A DNA stretch of 64,000 nt from CAVQCT01 sp964371785 (GTDB lineage: Bacteria; Zixibacteria; MSB-5A5; GN15; FEB-12). Shown here in pieces: positions 29,267 to 37,668 of the stretch; within the stretch, counting starts at the first letter, position 1, and each line of letters starts with the position of its first letter. Position numbers and translations under genes: made by a program. The DNA lies in the NCBI GenBank assembly GCA_964371785.1, contig CAYJOL010000002.1:310001-374000 (forward strand), in the 5' to 3' direction. The notes below the pieces were generated by a model. The model searched no databases and was not told where the DNA came from. It saw only the letters and a list, made by a program, of their open reading frames with translations.

Positions 29267-31876
29267 CTATTGTCTGGCCGTAACGATACTATCGAAACGT
29301 GGATCAGCAACCAGACTCTGCAATTCCTCCGTGGTATTGACCCGATCGATTGGGAAGCCTCGCCGGACGGCTGTTCCGATTAGTCGCAGCGCCTGTTCAT
29401 GTCTGCCGGCCTGCTCGAAGACGATACCCGCGCGAACCATGACTTCCACGTCATCGGGCGCAAGTTGCGCAGCCTGCTCAGCCAAGCTGAGCGACTTCTC
29501 TCGCTGCCCGGTTTGCCAGTAGCAATCCGCCAGATAGCTGATAAGAACGGCGTCGTTGGGATTGATCTCGCGGTTCTGCTCTGCCAGAGTGATTGCACGA
29601 CTATACACGGCGGAGGATCTTTCTCGGCCGTTGGCGAGTTTCTTGCTGACCTCGGCCAGATTTATCCATACCTGAAAATCCTTGTCATTCAACGCCAGCG
29701 CACTATGGTACATTTCAGCGGCCTGCTCAAATTTATTCTCCATCTGATAGATCGCGCCCAGGTTGGAATAGGAAACATGATTTGGCTCGATCTCGATCGA
29801 TTGGTGAAGAAGCTCTTTGGCCTTCTTGTAGTCTCCGAGGAAGGCGCACAGACTGCCCAGCAGTTGACAGGGTAATGCACCGCTGGGTGCCAATGATTCC
29901 GCGGAAGACAACTGTTTTAATGCATCATCATTCCGGCCGCGAAAGACGTAGAATCTGGCCAGGCTGTAGTAGTTTCGCCATAACTTCGGTCTCACCCGGA
30001 TTGAACGGTAGAAAGTGGATTCGGCCTCATCGGCGCGCCCGAGCGACTCATAGGTATTCGCTAACTGAACGAATGTTTCACTATTCGATGAATCGATCTG
30101 CAACGCGCGTTTAAGGTAGCTTACCGCTTCCTGGAATTGACCGGTTTGACGATGAACAAGCCCGAGAGTCACCAGCACCGGGGCCAGCTGGTCATTGAGC
30201 TCAAGGGCGCGGCTACTACTGCTGATACCCGGCTCGACCCAACTGACATCGTTGGTCATGCTGTACCTCATCCAGTAAACCTCACCGAGACCGGCATACG
30301 CGAGAGCGTAATTGGAGTCAAGCCTGATCGCTGACTCAAAGCGGCGCTGGGCACTGTCAAGATTGGCGAAATTGTGATAGCTTTGCAGATATCCTCTACC
30401 CTCCAGATACGCGCTGTATGCCTCGGGGAGTTCAGTCCCCCCGGCATCCAGAATGCGGCGGGACTCTGGCCGCAAATGCAGATTGAGCATCCCCGCAACT
30501 TCGGTGACACTCGAGTCCTGAAGGCACGACACGTCTTGTTGGTTCTCATCCACGACGATGGAACGAAGTTGTCGCTCGTTCACGGCATCCACAAGATTCA
30601 GCGTCGCGCGTATCCCGTCACCATATTGTTGGATACTTCCGGTAACAACAAGATTCACGCCGAATGTCTTGCGTGCCTGTCCTGCGCTTCGAATCTCTTT
30701 GTCCCGGACCTCGCTGGCCGGCACGACCAGCAGCGATCCCTCGAATTGAGTTAATTGAGTCAGTTTGCTGGTCAGTGTCTCCATTAACCCATCGCAAAAC
30801 GCCTGGCTTACCGACGGACCGGCGAGATTGGCAAACGGAATTATCGCCAGGTGATTATCGACAGACCTGTTTTGAGTCGTGAACGGTCGAAGGACTCGCC
30901 AGAGCATGATGGCGGCCAGCAGGACTATGGCGATTGAGAGAACATAACCGAATCGCCTCCAACGCAACCCGGTCTGTGCCCCCCTGATCTGCCGCGCGCT
31001 CCCCGAATCTGACAATCGCCGACACAAGCGAATCAAGTCGGCTCTGAGGTCGCCGGCTGACTGGTAGCGGATGGCGGCATCCTTCTCTAATGCCTTGGAA
31101 ACGATCTCTTGCAACCCGTCAGGAACAGCTGACTTGTATCTCGCCAACGGCTCCGGCTCGTCATACCCGATAGCATTTAATATTGCCGGGATATTGTCGC
31201 CTTTGAACGGCAAATGCCCCGTGATCATCTCGTACAGAACTACGCCGAGAGAGAAGATGTCTGAGCGCTCGTCTACAATTTCTCCGCGCGTCTGTTCTGG
31301 GGACATGTAGCTCAACGTACCCAACGTCGATCCCGATTTTGTCAGGTGTTCACCGCCGTGAACGGCGGCCAGGCCGAAGTCAAGGATCTTGCAGTGACCT
31401 TTCTTGTCGCAAGTGACATTGGATGGCTTAATATCGCGATGGATTACTCCGTTTGCATGCGCCTCCTGAAGTCCCTCGCACAATTGGATAACGATCTGGA
31501 TTGCTCGGAGAAGGGAGAGAGTCTTTAGCTTGATCAGATCCTGCAACTGTTGTCCCTCCAGATGCTCCATCGCAAAGAATGGTCGGCCATGTGACTCACC
31601 GACCTCGTAGATAGTGACTACGTTTGGATGATTGAGCTTTGCCGCCGCCTGTGCCTCGCGCTTGAACCGGGCGCGACAATCCCCGTCCTGACATGAGTGG
31701 GCTGAGAGAAATTTGAGCGCAACTCTTCTATTGAGCTCGGCATCCTCCGCCAGGTATACTTCACCCATCCCGCCTGAACCGATCATCTCGATGATTTTGT
31801 AGTGTGAAACTCTGCTGCCTGCGGTTAAGGCGACGAACGACTGTGTCCGATAATCATCCGACTCATCTGTCGCCAA
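29267..31876 (-). CDS. Serine/threonine protein kinase with TolB-like and TPR domains
   Basis: About 869 residues from a TTG at 31876. That start is preferred because it aligns exactly with the ATG start of the paralogous kinase at 39148-41790 (LATDESDD against MPDRDSDD), with AAGGGA upstream; in-frame ATGs at 31936 and 31996 are alternatives. Kinase motifs: glycine loop IGSGGMGEVY, Lys55 in VALKFL, HRDIKPSN, DFG, then LGTLSYMSPEQ. One membrane helix follows (GYVLSIAIVLLAAIMLWRVL). A TolB-like N-terminal domain (LAIIPFANLAG ... LVVTGSIQQYGDG) and about eight TPRs complete it. The C-terminal two thirds would be periplasmic or protein-binding. The substrate is unknown. Confidence 0.9.
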   Translation of the reverse strand: MATDESDDYRTQSFVALTAGSRVSHYKIIEMIGSGGMGEVYLAEDAELNRRVALKFLSAHSCQDGDCRARFKREAQAAAKLNHPNVVTIYEVGESHGRPFFAMEHLEGQQLQDLIKLKTLSLLRAIQIVIQLCEGLQEAHANGVIHRDIKPSNVTCDKKGHCKILDFGLAAVHGGEHLTKSGSTLGTLSYMSPEQTRGEIVDERSDIFSLGVVLYEMITGHLPFKGDNIPAILNAIGYDEPEPLARYKSAVPDGLQEIVSKALEKDAAIRYQSAGDLRADLIRLCRRLSDSGSARQIRGAQTGLRWRRFGYVLSIAIVLLAAIMLWRVLRPFTTQNRSVDNHLAIIPFANLAGPSVSQAFCDGLMETLTSKLTQLTQFEGSLLVVPASEVRDKEIRSAGQARKTFGVNLVVTGSIQQYGDGIRATLNLVDAVNERQLRSIVVDENQQDVSCLQDSSVTEVAGMLNLHLRPESRRILDAGGTELPEAYSAYLEGRGYLQSYHNFANLDSAQRRFESAIRLDSNYALAYAGLGEVYWMRYSMTNDVSWVEPGISSSSRALELNDQLAPVLVTLGLVHRQTGQFQEAVSYLKRALQIDSSNSETFVQLANTYESLGRADEAESTFYRSIRVRPKLWRNYYSLARFYVFRGRNDDALKQLSSAESLAPSGALPCQLLGSLCAFLGDYKKAKELLHQSIEIEPNHVSYSNLGAIYQMENKFEQAAEMYHSALALNDKDFQVWINLAEVSKKLANGRERSSAVYSRAITLAEQNREINPNDAVLISYLADCYWQTGQREKSLSLAEQAAQLAPDDVEVMVRAGIVFEQAGRHEQALRLIGTAVRRGFPIDRVNTTEELQSLVADPRFDSIVTARQ

Positions 31877-32176
31877 GAGAACCAATCCCTTCTGAGAGAT
31901 TGTACGCTTACTATAAACAAAGCATAATTGCTCCATATTGCAAGCGAATACGCAGACGACCGAGTGACCAGATCGGTTTAGCGCGTGTGGAGGCAATTGG
32001 GGAGATTCGTGAGTCCGATTAATTGAACCGTAGAGCGCTGAGGTTCTGACCGTAACTATTTATTTGATAGTAGGTTAATCTGGTCGGTTGTCAGGCGGTC
32101 TCGATGGCAAAATCAAAACGTCTATTCCGACAGGAGTCGCCGGTCGGACAGATGAAGCTGGTGCACACGACGGCCG
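31877..32176. other. Intergenic region, no feature recognised
   Basis: About 300 bases between the CheC-like gene end and the kinase start, both minus strand. If the kinase starts at an upstream ATG, part of this is coding. No operator or terminator was seen. Confidence 0.35.
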
Positions 32177-32797
32177 CTATCTCACTTTGGCGCGTGAACC
32201 ACCGATCAGCTCTATGAGGTGGTCGAATGCTACCGCGGTGAGTAAGATAAGAACGCTTCCGACGACACGCTCGTCTTCAAAATCGAAACTGGCCCGAGCG
32301 TACAGAGTGTGTGAGTCGCCTACTGAACAATTGGCGGCGCATGAAGAGAAACCGATAATCTCCGGTAACGTGCCTTCCCGATAGACCGGCACCTGATATT
32401 CGAAACGATGGCCTACCGCATTCGAGATTGTCCCGAGGACATTGTTAGTGAGAATGTTGCCGACCTCTACCAGCGTCTCGCTTCTTTCAGTGTCGATCGT
32501 GGCCGGGTCCAGTTCATCACCGCTCAGGCGCTGGGTGAGCGCATTGCCGCTTTCGAGGGAAAGAAGCAAAAGAGCGTAGCCATCCATCGTTCCGTGAAAT
32601 TGCTGGCAGACGGAAACGAGTTGCGCATCCATCTTGATGTCAAGACAGGTGTGTAGATCGGTGAAGTCCGTGACACCTACGAGAGGCACCTGCATCCGTA
32701 CCCGCTGACCGATAAGGCCGCTTAGTACAGAACCTGCTTTGACAACTCCGGCGTTGATTATCACGGTCAGCATTTCGCTCTGTTCTACCGTCAGCAT
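32177..32797 (-). CDS. CheC-like chemotaxis phosphatase with one degenerate active site
   Basis: 206 residues without membrane segments. The two-fold CheC/CheX/FliY plan is visible. The second phosphatase motif ExxN is intact at Glu111-Asn114 (TLVEVGNILTNNVLGTISNAV). The equivalent first site (TVIINAGVVKAGSVLS, residues 11-26) keeps Asn15 but has Val12 where Glu is expected. The family removes phosphate from response regulators. Its start overlaps the end of the response regulator gene by seven bases (ATGCTGA), so the two should be made together, and CheY-type Asp-phosphate of that regulator is the obvious substrate. No cognate chemotaxis genes are nearby. Confidence 0.85.
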   Translation of the reverse strand: MLTVEQSEMLTVIINAGVVKAGSVLSGLIGQRVRMQVPLVGVTDFTDLHTCLDIKMDAQLVSVCQQFHGTMDGYALLLLSLESGNALTQRLSGDELDPATIDTERSETLVEVGNILTNNVLGTISNAVGHRFEYQVPVYREGTLPEIIGFSSCAANCSVGDSHTLYARASFDFEDERVVGSVLILLTAVAFDHLIELIGGSRAKVR

Positions 32798-33174
32798 TTT
32801 GCTTTCTCCCGAGCTTTGGGATTAAGAAACTTGTCCAGCACGGCCCTCAGATCGTCACTGTTGTGCGGCTTGTTAAGGAAGGCTTTCGCACCCAGTTGCA
32901 GACATTCGCGCTTTGTCGACTCCTGAATGTCGGCCGTCACCACGACAACCGGGATCGGGCAGTTTTTCTCGTTCAGACCGCGTAACACACCGATGCCATC
33001 AACCACCGGCATGAGCAGATCGGTGATGATCATGTCTGGTACGAATGCGTCGAGCATCTGCAGACCCATCTCACCATTCTCTGCTTGCGACACCTCATGA
33101 CCCAGACCAACCAGCATTCTTGACATACACTTTCGTTGGAACTTGGAATCATCAATCAACAGAATTTTCGCCAT
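32791..33174 (-). CDS. Single-domain CheY-like response regulator
   Basis: About 127 residues from the ATG at 33174 (AAAGGACT upstream); an in-frame ATG at 33222 is not supported. It is one receiver domain with all key residues: acidic pair Asp8-Asp9, phosphoacceptor Asp52 in IITDLLMP, Thr in VVVVTAD and Lys in FLNKPHN. There is no output domain, so it signals by protein contact. The downstream overlapping gene encodes a CheC-like phosphatase. The phosphodonor kinase is not in the window. It could act on motility, or on a regulatory complex unrelated to flagella. Confidence 0.93.
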   Translation of the reverse strand: MAKILLIDDSKFQRKCMSRMLVGLGHEVSQAENGEMGLQMLDAFVPDMIITDLLMPVVDGIGVLRGLNEKNCPIPVVVVTADIQESTKRECLQLGAKAFLNKPHNSDDLRAVLDKFLNPKAREKAKC

Positions 33175-33446
33175 GGCAAAGTCCTTTTGTCCATTCGTGC
33201 AAAAAAAAAGCTCCGGGTACAAGACAACAACTTATCAGAAGTAATATCGGCAATTCGAGCAGGTTACTTGACGTCCGTCAATCCCCTGGCGGCTGCAGGC
33301 GTGATGCAAGATCAGCCGAGGGAGCATTGGCAAATAGCCCGCAATGTGGGGGAAACAGGGAAGATGCGCATAGCCGCCGGTTTAGGTTTCCCTGTTATGT
33401 AGTAATCCGGCGACAACATTGATTTCGGTGAAGGTCTGGTGTTGCA

Positions 33447-34415
33447 TTAAGACCGTACACTGATAATCACTTTTCCTTGGGCATGGCCGTCTTCGAGATA
33501 CCGGATTGCATCGGGGACCTCACTCAACTTGAAGCGTCGATCAATTACCGGCACTAATTTGCCGTTTTCAATCAGCTCGGAGATAAAGACGAGGTCCTTA
33601 CCATTTAACACCGCCAGCATGCCGGTGATCTTCTTACTTCCGACACCAGACTCCCAGAGCGCCAGAAGTGTCACCGTGACCATATGCATCATTGTTGAGA
33701 ATCCGACTGTCACACAAATTCCTTTGGGGCTCAGCGCACGCTTATACTCTGAAACCGAGTGGTTTGCCACATTATCAATGATTACGTCGTACTGCTTTTT
33801 GTTCGCGGTGAAATCCTCTTGGGTGTAATCAATTACATGGTCCGCACCAATTGAGCGCACCATGTCCAGGTTCCGCGTGCTGCATACCCCGGTTACTTCA
33901 GCTCCTAACGCCCTGGCGATCTGCACCGCGAATGTCCCTACTCCTCCCGATGCACCATTGACCAAGACGTGTTGTCCCGGCTGGAGCTTCCCGATGTCGC
34001 GAAGCGCTTGCAGCGCGGTGACTCCTGCAATAGGTATAGCTGCAGCTTGTTCGAATGTTACAGCAGCGGATCTAAGGGCTAGCGCTTTCTCGCGAATGCA
34101 CGCGTATTCCGCAAAACCACCCAGGGCTGAGCCAAATACTTCGTCACCCGGCTTGAACTGAGTTACATCGCTGCCCACGGCCTCCACCTTGCCCGCTACG
34201 TCTGCTCCCAGGATCTGGTGCTTCGGTTTCAGGATCCCGAACCCCATCAATCGGACGAGGAATGGTTGGCCGCGAAGAATGTGCCAGTCGAGCGGGTTAA
34301 CCGACGCTGTCTGTACCCGTACCAGAACCTGATTGGGCAGGGGTACTGGGATGTCAACCTCTTTGAGTTTCAGAATGTCGGGTGATCCATACTCGGTTCG
34401 AACGACAGCTTTCAC
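33447..34415 (-). CDS. NAD(P)H-dependent medium-chain dehydrogenase (quinone oxidoreductase-like)
   Basis: 322 residues. MDR superfamily: GroES-like N-terminal domain (MKAVVRTEYGSPDILKLKEVDIP ... LGADVAGKVEAVG, FKPGDEVFG) and a Rossmann domain with the nucleotide loop NGASGGVGTFAVQIARALGAEV. No structural or catalytic zinc ligand set is visible, so it belongs with the zinc-free quinone/enone reductases rather than true alcohol dehydrogenases. It ends just downstream of a TetR regulator gene on the same strand, with 137 bases between. That regulator is its likely controller, and the context of stress-type genes suggests detoxification of electrophiles. Confidence 0.9.
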   Translation of the reverse strand: MKAVVRTEYGSPDILKLKEVDIPVPLPNQVLVRVQTASVNPLDWHILRGQPFLVRLMGFGILKPKHQILGADVAGKVEAVGSDVTQFKPGDEVFGSALGGFAEYACIREKALALRSAAVTFEQAAAIPIAGVTALQALRDIGKLQPGQHVLVNGASGGVGTFAVQIARALGAEVTGVCSTRNLDMVRSIGADHVIDYTQEDFTANKKQYDVIIDNVANHSVSEYKRALSPKGICVTVGFSTMMHMVTVTLLALWESGVGSKKITGMLAVLNGKDLVFISELIENGKLVPVIDRRFKLSEVPDAIRYLEDGHAQGKVIISVRS

Positions 34416-34552
34416 GCGAACTCCTCCCGGAATAATGTGGGCTACTTAGATACCATACTGCCGAATCAGCTCAAAGTAAAGAATTGCGGGAAATGCGGTG
34501 AAACGACTCCGGAAGCATTTTCAGTCATCCCTTTGAATCATCTTTCTTGCCG

Positions 34553-35254
34553 TTATTTCTCCGGTTTGCCGATTGCCTTGATCCAGGCGGCCATGAGCCG
34601 GGAAGCTTCTATATTGGTAAGACCGGAAGCGGTCAGCGTCTGCCAGGTGAAAAAGTCCAGCGCCACCCTTATGCTCGCAATAAGTTCAAGATCGCCGGTT
34701 TGCCGGACGGACCGCACCTCCGAATCCTCCGCCACGGTAGTGTCCGTGGTCTCAGTGTCACTGCTGTCAACTTCACCGGAGTTCCAACCTTTGACCAATA
34801 TCCGGGCTATTCCTTCCAACATCGGCCACCATTTTTGCCGAATTATCTCCTTCAGGGCCGGCACCTGTGGAGTGTCGCGCAGGAAGTTCTCCAACATTGC
34901 CTGTCCGTGATCGTAGTACGCGTATAACGCCTCAAGCGAGACCTCGACTCGGCGGCCGGCATCGCCGATCTCCGCCCAGCTTGTTACATCAGGCGGCGGA
35001 TTCTGGCCCAACCAGTGTGAGCTGCAGGCCTCGAACAGGTCCTTATCTGTCGGGAAATGATTGTACACGGTTGCCCGGCGGACACCGGCTCGCCGTGCGA
35101 TGTCATTCATGGTTGTGTGTGCCGGCCCGACCGTTCCGTGTAAGTATACTGCTGCCTTGGTGATACGACTGTGTACTGCGTCGCGACGGCGTGCTCGGAC
35201 CCGTAAAGTATATGCCCTTTTCGGGGATTTTTCTTCTTTTTTATTAGACATCAT
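34553..35254 (-). CDS. TetR/AcrR-family transcription regulator
   Basis: 233 residues. The N-terminal helix-turn-helix is typical: RITKAAVYLHGTVGPAHTTMNDIARRAGVRRATVYNHFPTDKDLFEAC, with recognition helix RRATVYNHF near 57-65. The ligand domain is variable (residues 90-233). Two ATGs in tandem (35254, 35251) are both possible starts and neither has a strong ribosome site. It is divergent from the AhpD-like selenoprotein gene with 188 bases between, where a GTACG-N7-CGTAC palindrome could be its operator. It probably controls itself, the dehydrogenase and the divergent operon. Confidence 0.9.
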   Translation of the reverse strand: MMSNKKEEKSPKRAYTLRVRARRRDAVHSRITKAAVYLHGTVGPAHTTMNDIARRAGVRRATVYNHFPTDKDLFEACSSHWLGQNPPPDVTSWAEIGDAGRRVEVSLEALYAYYDHGQAMLENFLRDTPQVPALKEIIRQKWWPMLEGIARILVKGWNSGEVDSSDTETTDTTVAEDSEVRSVRQTGDLELIASIRVALDFFTWQTLTASGLTNIEASRLMAAWIKAIGKPEK

Positions 35255-35265
35255 GTCAAACTAAA

Positions 35266-35282
35266 GTACGACTCGCCCGTAC
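35266..35282. promoter_or_regulatory. Candidate TetR operator
   Basis: GTACG (35266-35270) and CGTAC (35278-35282) form a perfect 5-bp inverted repeat with a 7-base spacer, placed 12 bases upstream of the TetR start and in the divergent promoter region. Size and symmetry suit a TetR dimer. This is inferred from position only. Confidence 0.4.
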
Positions 35283-35442
35283 AATCTATAAATGATTATA
35301 CACAGAGTATAGCGAAAATGAGTAAATAAGTCAAGTCCCCCCTCGAGCGACTTGACCCTGGTTAAGGTGAAGCGACCGGTAGACGGCAGAGGACGACCGC
35401 CTCCCCGTGTCGTTCTTAACTACCTTCTGAAAGGAAGTACCA

Positions 35443-36021
35443 ATGGCCAACATCTTGACAGTCGCGCCTGAAAGGGCGCACGGAATTCGCAGGCTCTTCT
35501 TTGGGTGGGTCCGCCGTCAGTATGGCGGTGTCGTTCCCGGCATTTTTCAAGTCTTGGCGATCAATCTCAAGGTCGCCCGACCGACCGGCTCACTCTACAA
35601 TTATCTGCATCTGCGCAAATCGTCGCCGCTCAGCCGACTTCAACGTGAAATGGTTGCAACCGTGGTCAACGGAAAAGTCGGCGGAGCACCGTGACTCGGA
35701 CTTCACACGGCGGCAGTTCGCCGCCTGACTGGTGATCAACATCTTAACCACGAATTTGCAACAACCTGGTCGACCTATGACCTGGATGCAAAAACCCGGG
35801 CGTTGCTGACCTATGCTGTGAAACTGACGGAATCACCCGGCTCTGTAGATGCAGAGGACACCCAGCGACTGGCCTCAGCCGGATGGTCGGAAAAGGCAAT
35901 CTGGGAAATGACTGCGCTGATTTCATTCTTCAATTTCAGCGGACGAATGGAAGCGGCCTCCGGACTGCCCCAGGATCAGATTCCCGAAAAAGCATCTTTC
36001 GCTGAAGCTCATGCTGTTTAA
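35443..36021 (+). CDS. AhpD-like/carboxymuconolactone decarboxylase-family selenoprotein (TGA at 35692-35694 read as Sec84)
   Basis: 192 residues if the in-frame TGA is read through. The frame is uninterrupted from the ATG at 35443 (AAAGGAAG upstream) to the stop at 36019-36021. Both halves fit one peroxidase-related AhpD-fold protein: SPLSRLQREMVATVVNG before the TGA, then LGLHTAAVRRLTGD, RALLTYAVKLT, LASAGWSEKAIWEM and ISFFNFSGRM. Mycobacterial AhpD uses Glu118, Cys133 and His137; here Glu69, position 84 and His88 have the same 15- and 4-residue spacing, so the TGA is at the catalytic Cys. The other CxxC Cys is Gly81, and there is no other Cys in the protein. A hairpin of bacterial SECIS type follows the TGA. 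The alternative is a recent nonsense mutation; a TGA sense code is unlikely because neighbours stop at TGA. The MBL gene follows 17 bases later. Confidence 0.82.
35703..35735 (+). promoter_or_regulatory. Bacterial SECIS-like hairpin
   Basis: Directly after the in-frame TGA, GGCGGC (35709-35714) pairs perfectly with GCCGCC (35720-35725) around a 5-base loop AGTTC. A lower helix TCAC (35703-35706) with GTGA (35732-35735) can extend it. The loop has G at position 2 and starts 20 bases after the TGA, which fits known limits for bacterial SECIS elements (G in the first two loop positions, about 16-37 bases from the codon). Bound by SelB in the known mechanism. Confidence 0.7.
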
Positions 36022-36038
36022 TAGAAAGGAAATGTAAC

Positions 36039-36773
36039 GTGGCCGCCGTAACCGAAATCGCACCGAATGTATACCGTATCAGCATATATGCTGCACCGTT
36101 TGATCTTCAGTTCAATCACTTCCTTGTCAAAGATGACGAGCCCTTGCTGCACCATGCCGGCATGCGCTCGATGTTCCCCGAACTTCTTGAGGCGGTAACA
36201 AAACTCATTAATCCAGCCAAATTACGCTGGATCAGTTTCAGTCATTTCGAAGTTGACGAGTGTGGCGCACTGAACGATTGGCTGAAAATCGCCCCTTCGG
36301 CCCAGGCAGCCTGCAGCGTTGTGGGTGCGCTGGTGAATCTTAACGATTTCGCTATCCGTCCCCCGAGAGGGCTTGACCGGAACGAGGTCCTTACCACCGG
36401 CAAATACCGCTTTCGTTTTGAACCGACTCCTCATCTTCCGCACGGATGGGACGCTGGAATGCTCTTTGAAGAAACTCAGAAGATTCTGTTCTGTTCAGAC
36501 CTGTTTCACCAGATCGGCGATGTTAAGGCGATCGATGACTCCACCGATCTTCTGGAGCGATCACGTCAGGCTATGATCGGATATCAATCCGGTCCCCTGA
36601 TGGACTACGTACCGTATACCTCGCTGACACGGAGCCTCCTTCATAAACTGGCTGCCTTCAAGCCTGAAACGCTCGCCATCATGCATGGATCGACGTTCAC
36701 CGGCAATGGCGGCAAGCTCCTGTTGGAACTTGATCCGGTGTTCAAATCAGTGTTTGGCGACAGAAGAGAGTGA
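36039..36773 (+). CDS. ODP-type metallo-beta-lactamase fold protein (oxygen/diiron type)
   Basis: 244 residues, GTG start at 36039 with AGAAAGGA upstream. It has the HxExD metal motif of oxygen-reducing diiron proteins rather than HxHxDH of hydrolases: His69-Phe-Glu71-Val-Asp73 in FSHFEVDECGALNDW. Further ligand candidates are His in TPHLPHGWDAG, Asp in LFCSDLFHQIGD and His in IMHGSTFTG. The family includes the metallo-lactamase module of flavodiiron NO/O2 reductases; here there is no flavodoxin domain, so electrons must come from another protein. It lies 17 bases after the AhpD-like selenoprotein gene, pointing to a shared role against oxygen, peroxide or NO. Confidence 0.88.
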   Translation: MAAVTEIAPNVYRISIYAAPFDLQFNHFLVKDDEPLLHHAGMRSMFPELLEAVTKLINPAKLRWISFSHFEVDECGALNDWLKIAPSAQAACSVVGALVNLNDFAIRPPRGLDRNEVLTTGKYRFRFEPTPHLPHGWDAGMLFEETQKILFCSDLFHQIGDVKAIDDSTDLLERSRQAMIGYQSGPLMDYVPYTSLTRSLLHKLAAFKPETLAIMHGSTFTGNGGKLLLELDPVFKSVFGDRRE

Positions 36774-36972
36774 ATAGTCGGCCGACACAATCTGTCGATC
36801 CGGTTCCGTACATCTCTTCTTGGTAAGGGTTGGATCATCGGGACTTTCAGCTGCGCCAACACCTGTGTTATAGATCCACCTGCGGGGTAAAATAGCTACC
36901 CCACACCCCGGACGGCCGCCGGTGCTTAGATATGTTTCCGGGATCACCTTTGTCGTACGATGCGACGGGCGC

Positions 36973-37407
36973 CTATTTGTCGGACGCCTTGGAAAAGTGC
37001 ATCTGTACTATGACCCAGTCCTGGCCGCGTTTTTCCAGCACCCCGGTCCATCGGACGTTCTCCCAATTGGCCGGTTGACCTTTCCACTCATTGAAGTCAT
37101 CGAGTCGCCCGTGATACCAGGCCACATCGCCCGACCGCGAGAGGTTTATCCGGAGCTCCCTGATTTCATAGCGGACGGCTTTGAAGTCATCCCGCATAAA
37201 GAAGCCTTCGACCTCATCGGCGAACGCTTTGAACCCGCGTATAGTGCCGTCGTCACGCGGTGTGAACCAGAACAGATCGGCATCATGTGCAAAGCATCCG
37301 AAGAGTAGACTCTTGTCCTTCGTGGCCGCCCATCCGATGCTGTCATGAATCACTTTGCCGATTTTGGCCTTCTCGGCTTCAATCTCTCTGGTAGAAGTCA
37401 TGAGCAT
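36973..37407 (-). CDS. SnoaL-like (NTF2-fold) protein
   Basis: 144 residues; ATG at 37407 with AAGGA four bases upstream, or ATG at 37401 with better spacing. Pattern of the SnoaL/NTF2-like fold with a hydrophobic pocket: helices EAEKAKIGKVIHDSIGWAATKD, LFGCFAHDADLFWFTPRDDGTIRGFKAFADEVEGFF, and C-terminal strands DVAWYHGRLDDFNEW, VRWTGVLEKRGQDWVIVQMHFS. Proteins of this type serve as stress-responsive or ligand-binding domains, and the substrate is not predictable. It is convergent with the MBL gene, 199 bases away. Confidence 0.82.
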   Translation of the reverse strand: MLMTSTREIEAEKAKIGKVIHDSIGWAATKDKSLLFGCFAHDADLFWFTPRDDGTIRGFKAFADEVEGFFMRDDFKAVRYEIRELRINLSRSGDVAWYHGRLDDFNEWKGQPANWENVRWTGVLEKRGQDWVIVQMHFSKASDK

Positions 37408-37668
37408 GAATCCTTATTGAAAATGACAGTCTTATCACACAACTATTCGAAATCTCGATATCCGCCAGGCTCAAGTCAACAGGCATTTCGCAATCCCGCG
37501 CGGAACCAAGTCATCCGAATTAAGTCTCGTTTGATTATAAATGAGGGCGTGATCTCAGGACTACTATCGCGTCCATTAGCAGCGGACTCTGCCGCGCAAG
37601 TGCACTCTTCGCGCAATCGCGCGGTCAGAATGTCGCTGATCTGTTGCGATGACTGTCAAAATGCCGAA

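Noticed and set aside
35443..35694. AhpD-like gene as a plain truncated 83-residue protein or pseudogene
   Set aside because: The frame after TGA stays open for 109 codons with family-specific sequence, the codon is at the catalytic Cys and a SECIS-like hairpin follows. A single nonsense mutation remains possible but explains less.
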